Shown: positions 61,228 through 64,000 of the stretch, piece by piece | Layout of the letters: each line of letters opens with the position of its first letter | Position numbering within the stretch: position 1 is the first letter of the stretch | From: Alphaproteobacteria bacterium | GTDB lineage: Bacteria > Pseudomonadota > Alphaproteobacteria > Caulobacterales > Maricaulaceae | Reading direction: 5' to 3' | Assembly: GCA_024742735.1 (NCBI GenBank) | Contig: JANSXV010000007.1 | Span: forward strand, 58,493 to 122,492 | Length of the DNA: 64,000 nucleotides | Notes under the pieces: generated by a model | The model's input: only the letters and a program-made list of their open reading frames with translations | Database searches by the model: none | Told to the model about the DNA's origin: nothing | Translations under genes and position numbers: made by a program

Positions 61228-62463
61228 ATGGACCCCAAGGCTGAACGAAAGGCGCGCAGCGCCGTGCAGACTGCAACCATGCAGACCAGCGGCGCGGTTC
61301 GCGACATTGAGAAGATCGAGACCCATTCGACCATGGTGCTCACCGAGCGGGCGGAAGCATCGATCCGAAACAAGCTGGACCGCGCGGAGGCTGCGCTGGA
61401 CGATGTGCCGGACGGATTTGACGGCGCCGACGAGGTCCGGCAGGCGATCGACGACGCCCGGCGCCGCATTGCAGCGCTGTCGCAAGGCGCTGCTGACGAT
61501 GCGGCGGCGAAGGCTGACACGGCCTCCTTCCTCGATCAACGCAGGGCGAGCGGCGCGCTGGAAGAGGACGTCAAGACCATCGAGTTCGCGGCGCGCCAGG
61601 CAAGCGCCCTGTGGATCATCGACCCCGAGGGCGCGAACCTCAAGCAGCTGACAGCGGCCGCAGAGGGCGTTGAGCGCGCATGCAGCTTCATGACCGGCTG
61701 GCCCCGCCTGCGCGACGGTGCGGATGCGGCCCTGGAGCAATACCCTGATGTTGCGGCGCTGCGCCGGATGCCGGGCAATGGCGTGCTGATCATCGCGCTT
61801 GAAGCCTATCCTGCGGCCCGGTCGGCGGTCGAAAACGCGGTGCAGGAGTTCCCCGATCGCGCTGCGGCGACTGTGGCGCAGCTCGAAGCTCAGGGCGTAT
61901 CTGCGGCGGAGGATGCGCTCTCAAAGCGGGACTTCTGGCCGTTCCTGGCGTTTGACGGACCGGTGCAGAGCGCGCTGACGCGGGCCCAATCCATCGCTGC
62001 GGTGGCGGAGGCGGTCGGCGCCGGTCACGTGTCCGACGCGGCAGCGCGCATGCGTGGCCGGATCGACGCTCTGGCGGCTGCAGTCCGCGAGGAAGTGATC
62101 GCCGCCAACGAGCCCTGGGACGATATCTACGCCGGGGCTGATCGCGCCGAAATGGAGGCTGCGGCCCGGGCCGCCTTCCTCCAGCACTTTCCGGGTGAGG
62201 ACATCATGAAGGTCTCCATGCCCTATGAGTGGAAGCGGACTGAGGGTTGGTCCTGGGACCGTCTCGCCGACAAGCTCGTATTTGAAGACAAGTCGCGAAC
62301 CAGCGTGTGGGTGGTGGTCAGGACAAATGACCGGATCGCGACCCAGTGGCTCGTCGATCTGACGCGCAACCACCGCGAGGGCGACCGGCTGAGCGCCATC
62401 GCCGCCACCCAGGTTGAACGCGAACCTTCACCGAACCAGCAGGTTCTGCTCTCAAAGCTCTGA
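61228..62463 (+). CDS. Helical protein of unknown function, paralogue of the 52703 gene without signal peptide
   Basis: From ATG 61228 the protein is 411 residues (MDPKAERKARSAVQTATM). The N-terminal half is coiled-coil-like; no signal peptide or membrane segment is seen, even in the 29-codon upstream extension. The C-terminal 110 residues parallel the exported protein at 52703: NEPWDDIYAGADRAEMEAAARAAF, HFPGEDIMKVSMPYEWKR, SVWVVVRTNDRIATQW and HREGDRLSAI. The conserved part likely forms one globular domain. The next gene starts 27 bases later with its own ribosome site, so the two may form an operon. Function unknown. Confidence 0.65.
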   Translation: MDPKAERKARSAVQTATMQTSGAVRDIEKIETHSTMVLTERAEASIRNKLDRAEAALDDVPDGFDGADEVRQAIDDARRRIAALSQGAADDAAAKADTASFLDQRRASGALEEDVKTIEFAARQASALWIIDPEGANLKQLTAAAEGVERACSFMTGWPRLRDGADAALEQYPDVAALRRMPGNGVLIIALEAYPAARSAVENAVQEFPDRAAATVAQLEAQGVSAAEDALSKRDFWPFLAFDGPVQSALTRAQSIAAVAEAVGAGHVSDAAARMRGRIDALAAAVREEVIAANEPWDDIYAGADRAEMEAAARAAFLQHFPGEDIMKVSMPYEWKRTEGWSWDRLADKLVFEDKSRTSVWVVVRTNDRIATQWLVDLTRNHREGDRLSAIAATQVEREPSPNQQVLLSKL

Positions 62464-62489
62464 AGCGCCAATCGGCAAAGGAGAGATCC

Positions 62490-63230
62490 ATGGATCCGAC
62501 CCGACTGATCAATTCCTTCCTCGGCGGCGGCGCCGGCGCGCCCGGCGCATCCGGCGGGCAGCCGCAGCAGCCAGCGCGCTCCGGCGGGCCGGGCGGTCTG
62601 GACATGCGGTCCCTGGCCGCGGGCGCGGCGGCCGGGGGGCTGGCGGGCTTCATGCTGAACTCGTCGGGGGGGCGGCGCATGCGCCGCCAGGCCATGCGCG
62701 CGGGCCGCACCGCCGCAGGCCTGGGCGGGCTCGCTCTGGTCGGTGGGCTGGCCTACAAGGCCTATAGCGATCACAAGGCGCGGCAGGCCCAGGGCGGCGC
62801 CCAGGCCGTGCCGCAGCAGCTTGCTCCGCCGCCGCCGGATTCCGGCTTCACGGCCTCAGGCGACACTGAAGAAGGGCAGCGGGTCGGCGCCCTCATCCTC
62901 CATGCCATGATCGCTGCGGCCCATGCCGATGGCGTGATGGACGCAGCCGAGCAGGCCAAGGTCTTTGACCGGCTCGGTCAGACGGAGCTGACGGCGGAGG
63001 AGAAAGCCTTCCTCATGGACGCGCTCAGGGCTCCCAAGTCCATTGATCAGTTGATCGGTGAGGCGACGACGCCGGAGATTGCGCTTGAAGTCTATACGGC
63101 GTCCGTCATGGCGATCGAGATCGATACGCCGGAAGAGCGCGCCTACCTGGATACTCTGCGCGACCGGCTTGGAATCGAGGCCGGACTCGCCGGCGAGATT
63201 GAGTCGGCTGTGGCTGCTCAGGCGGCCTGA
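62490..63230 (+). CDS. DUF533/YebE-like membrane-associated protein with TerB-like domain
   Basis: This 246-residue protein has a Gly/Pro-rich N-terminus, a Gly/Ala-rich hydrophobic region (about 47-92: LAAGAAAGGLAGFML, GLGGLALVGGLAYKAY) and a TerB-like helical domain at the C-terminus (ILHAMIAAAHADGVMDAAEQAKVFDRL ... MAIEIDTPEERAYLDTL) with the acidic D-G-x-M-D pattern typical of the family. It matches DUF533 (YebE) in length and layout. An AAAGGAGAG ribosome site precedes ATG 62490. Role unknown; some relatives are envelope-stress related. Confidence 0.88.
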   Translation: MDPTRLINSFLGGGAGAPGASGGQPQQPARSGGPGGLDMRSLAAGAAAGGLAGFMLNSSGGRRMRRQAMRAGRTAAGLGGLALVGGLAYKAYSDHKARQAQGGAQAVPQQLAPPPPDSGFTASGDTEEGQRVGALILHAMIAAAHADGVMDAAEQAKVFDRLGQTELTAEEKAFLMDALRAPKSIDQLIGEATTPEIALEVYTASVMAIEIDTPEERAYLDTLRDRLGIEAGLAGEIESAVAAQAA

Positions 63231-63254
63231 ATCCCAGCCAGGAAAGGCCTGAGG

Positions 63255-63290
63255 GCGCCCCATACCCGATGTCGGGTATGGGGCGCTTTT
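63255..63290 (+). terminator. Rho-independent terminator after DUF533 gene
   Basis: GCGCCCCATACCCGA and its exact complement form a 15-base stem with a TG loop, followed directly by TTTT. This is the clearest intrinsic terminator in the window. Confidence 0.93.
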
Positions 63291-63335
63291 GCGTGGTGCG
63301 GCAGGTTGGGAGGGCCTTGTGTTCAGGAGTCTGTC

Positions 63336-64000
63336 ATGCTCGCACGCCACCTTCGCGCCGCTTTGAAATCCACCGCCCGCCTCGCCATCGGCGGTATCAC
63401 AGCAGCGTTGACGGCGGGGGCGGCCTTCGCCGGCTCGGGCAATTTCACATCCGGCGCATCGCTCGCGGTCAACGGCACCTGCACGGCCGTGACGCCGTAC
63501 ACCCAGGTCGCTGTCACGATGTCATTGACGGGCGCGACGAATGACGGCTTCGGCACGGACGACTTCGCCATTTTGATCCTGGACGATCAGAATACCGTGG
63601 TCGGGACCGGGATTGCCTTTGCCACTATCGGGCAGACGACGAGCGTCACGCGCAACGCCTTTGTTCGCCAAGCGCCCAATGCCGGCCCCTACGTGATGGT
63701 TCTCGAAGATCAGGGCACGTTCGGAACCCAGCTTGGCCAGACCTACGTGGTCGGAGCGAACGGTCCTGAGCTGGACCGATTCACATTCGACCTGAACGCG
63801 CTGGACCCCGACTGCCCTGCGGCCGCGGACACGACGCCGCCTGCGGTTCTGTCGATCGTGCTGTCTGGTTCTCCGGCGGCGAACGCTACGAGCGTGAGCT
63901 ATACGGTGACGTTCGACGAGGCGGCGCTGAACGTGACCAGCGACGACTTCTCCCTGACCGCGACGGGCACGGCGGCCGGCACGATCCAGAGCGTGACCGG
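63336..64000 (+). CDS. N-terminal part of a second giant Ig-repeat surface protein (cut by window edge)
   Basis: The frame opens at ATG 63336 with CAGGAGTC upstream and stays open for 221 codons to the right edge. A signal peptide (LAIGGITAALTAGAAFAG) is followed by a domain of about 125 residues bounded by two Cys (NGTCTA and DPDCPA), then an Ig-like repeat (DTTPPAVLSIVLSGSPAANATS, FDEAALNVTSDDFSL). This matches the start of the autotransporter at 43036 in domain order, Cys pair and the DTTPP and SPAANA motifs. The remainder, presumably more repeats and perhaps a barrel, lies outside. Confidence 0.85.
   Translation, partial: MLARHLRAALKSTARLAIGGITAALTAGAAFAGSGNFTSGASLAVNGTCTAVTPYTQVAVTMSLTGATNDGFGTDDFAILILDDQNTVVGTGIAFATIGQTTSVTRNAFVRQAPNAGPYVMVLEDQGTFGTQLGQTYVVGANGPELDRFTFDLNALDPDCPAAADTTPPAVLSIVLSGSPAANATSVSYTVTFDEAALNVTSDDFSLTATGTAAGTIQSVT

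Overview
The window looks like chromosomal DNA from a high-GC alphaproteobacterium, most plausibly a stalked or budding marine lineage (Maricaulales/Hyphomonadaceae/Caulobacterales-like). The clues are tandem flagellin-type genes, a TadG-type protein, DUF2336, large Calx-beta/cadherin surface proteins, a TonB-dependent receptor with a secreted hydrolase, and HisKA_3 sensor kinases with seven-transmembrane sensors. This placement rests on gene content only; no rRNA or marker gene is present.

Left part (1-15.6 kb): an AT-richer nitric-oxide sensing pair comes first, an H-NOX haem protein and a histidine kinase with an HNOBA-like N-terminus (kinase cut by the left edge). After one unknown minus-strand gene comes an 8 kb tandem array of flagellin-like genes: four intact, one frameshifted, one reduced to its leader and first codons. 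In each, flagellin-like N- and C-terminal helices flank a variable middle that looks like a LamG/ConA-type lectin jelly-roll. The array is followed by a TadG-like von Willebrand A protein, a DUF2336 protein and an unknown gene.

Middle part (15.6-31.2 kb): a secreted protein, a response regulator and a sensor kinase precede a 1,841-residue protein of about 15 cadherin-type repeats. Overlapping type I secretion genes follow (PrtD-type ABC protein, HlyD-type adaptor, TolC-type channel), then a serine hydrolase.

An IS6-family element (31169-31972) marks the left side of a 9.6 kb nutrient-scavenging locus. Leftward it encodes a double-domain TetR regulator, an exported lyase of the fumarase/adenylosuccinate lyase superfamily and an M14 carboxypeptidase-like lipoprotein. 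Rightward it encodes a TonB-dependent receptor, an exported alpha/beta hydrolase and an SLC13/DASS anion transporter. The right border is a GGDEF-EAL gene whose 5' half is missing exactly where the transporter ends, so the block looks inserted.

Right part (43-64 kb): a 3,025-residue autotransporter carries seven Calx-beta repeats, many Ig-like repeats and a C-terminal beta-barrel. It is followed by two more response regulator/sensor kinase pairs paralogous to the first, each next to an exported protein, then a pair of distantly related coiled-coil proteins, a DUF533/YebE-like protein, and the start of a second giant Ig-repeat protein cut by the right edge. The recurring layout (exported protein, regulator, 7TM kinase, giant surface protein) and C/G palindromes upstream of several of these genes suggest modules that sense the outside and control adhesin production. 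This is inference.
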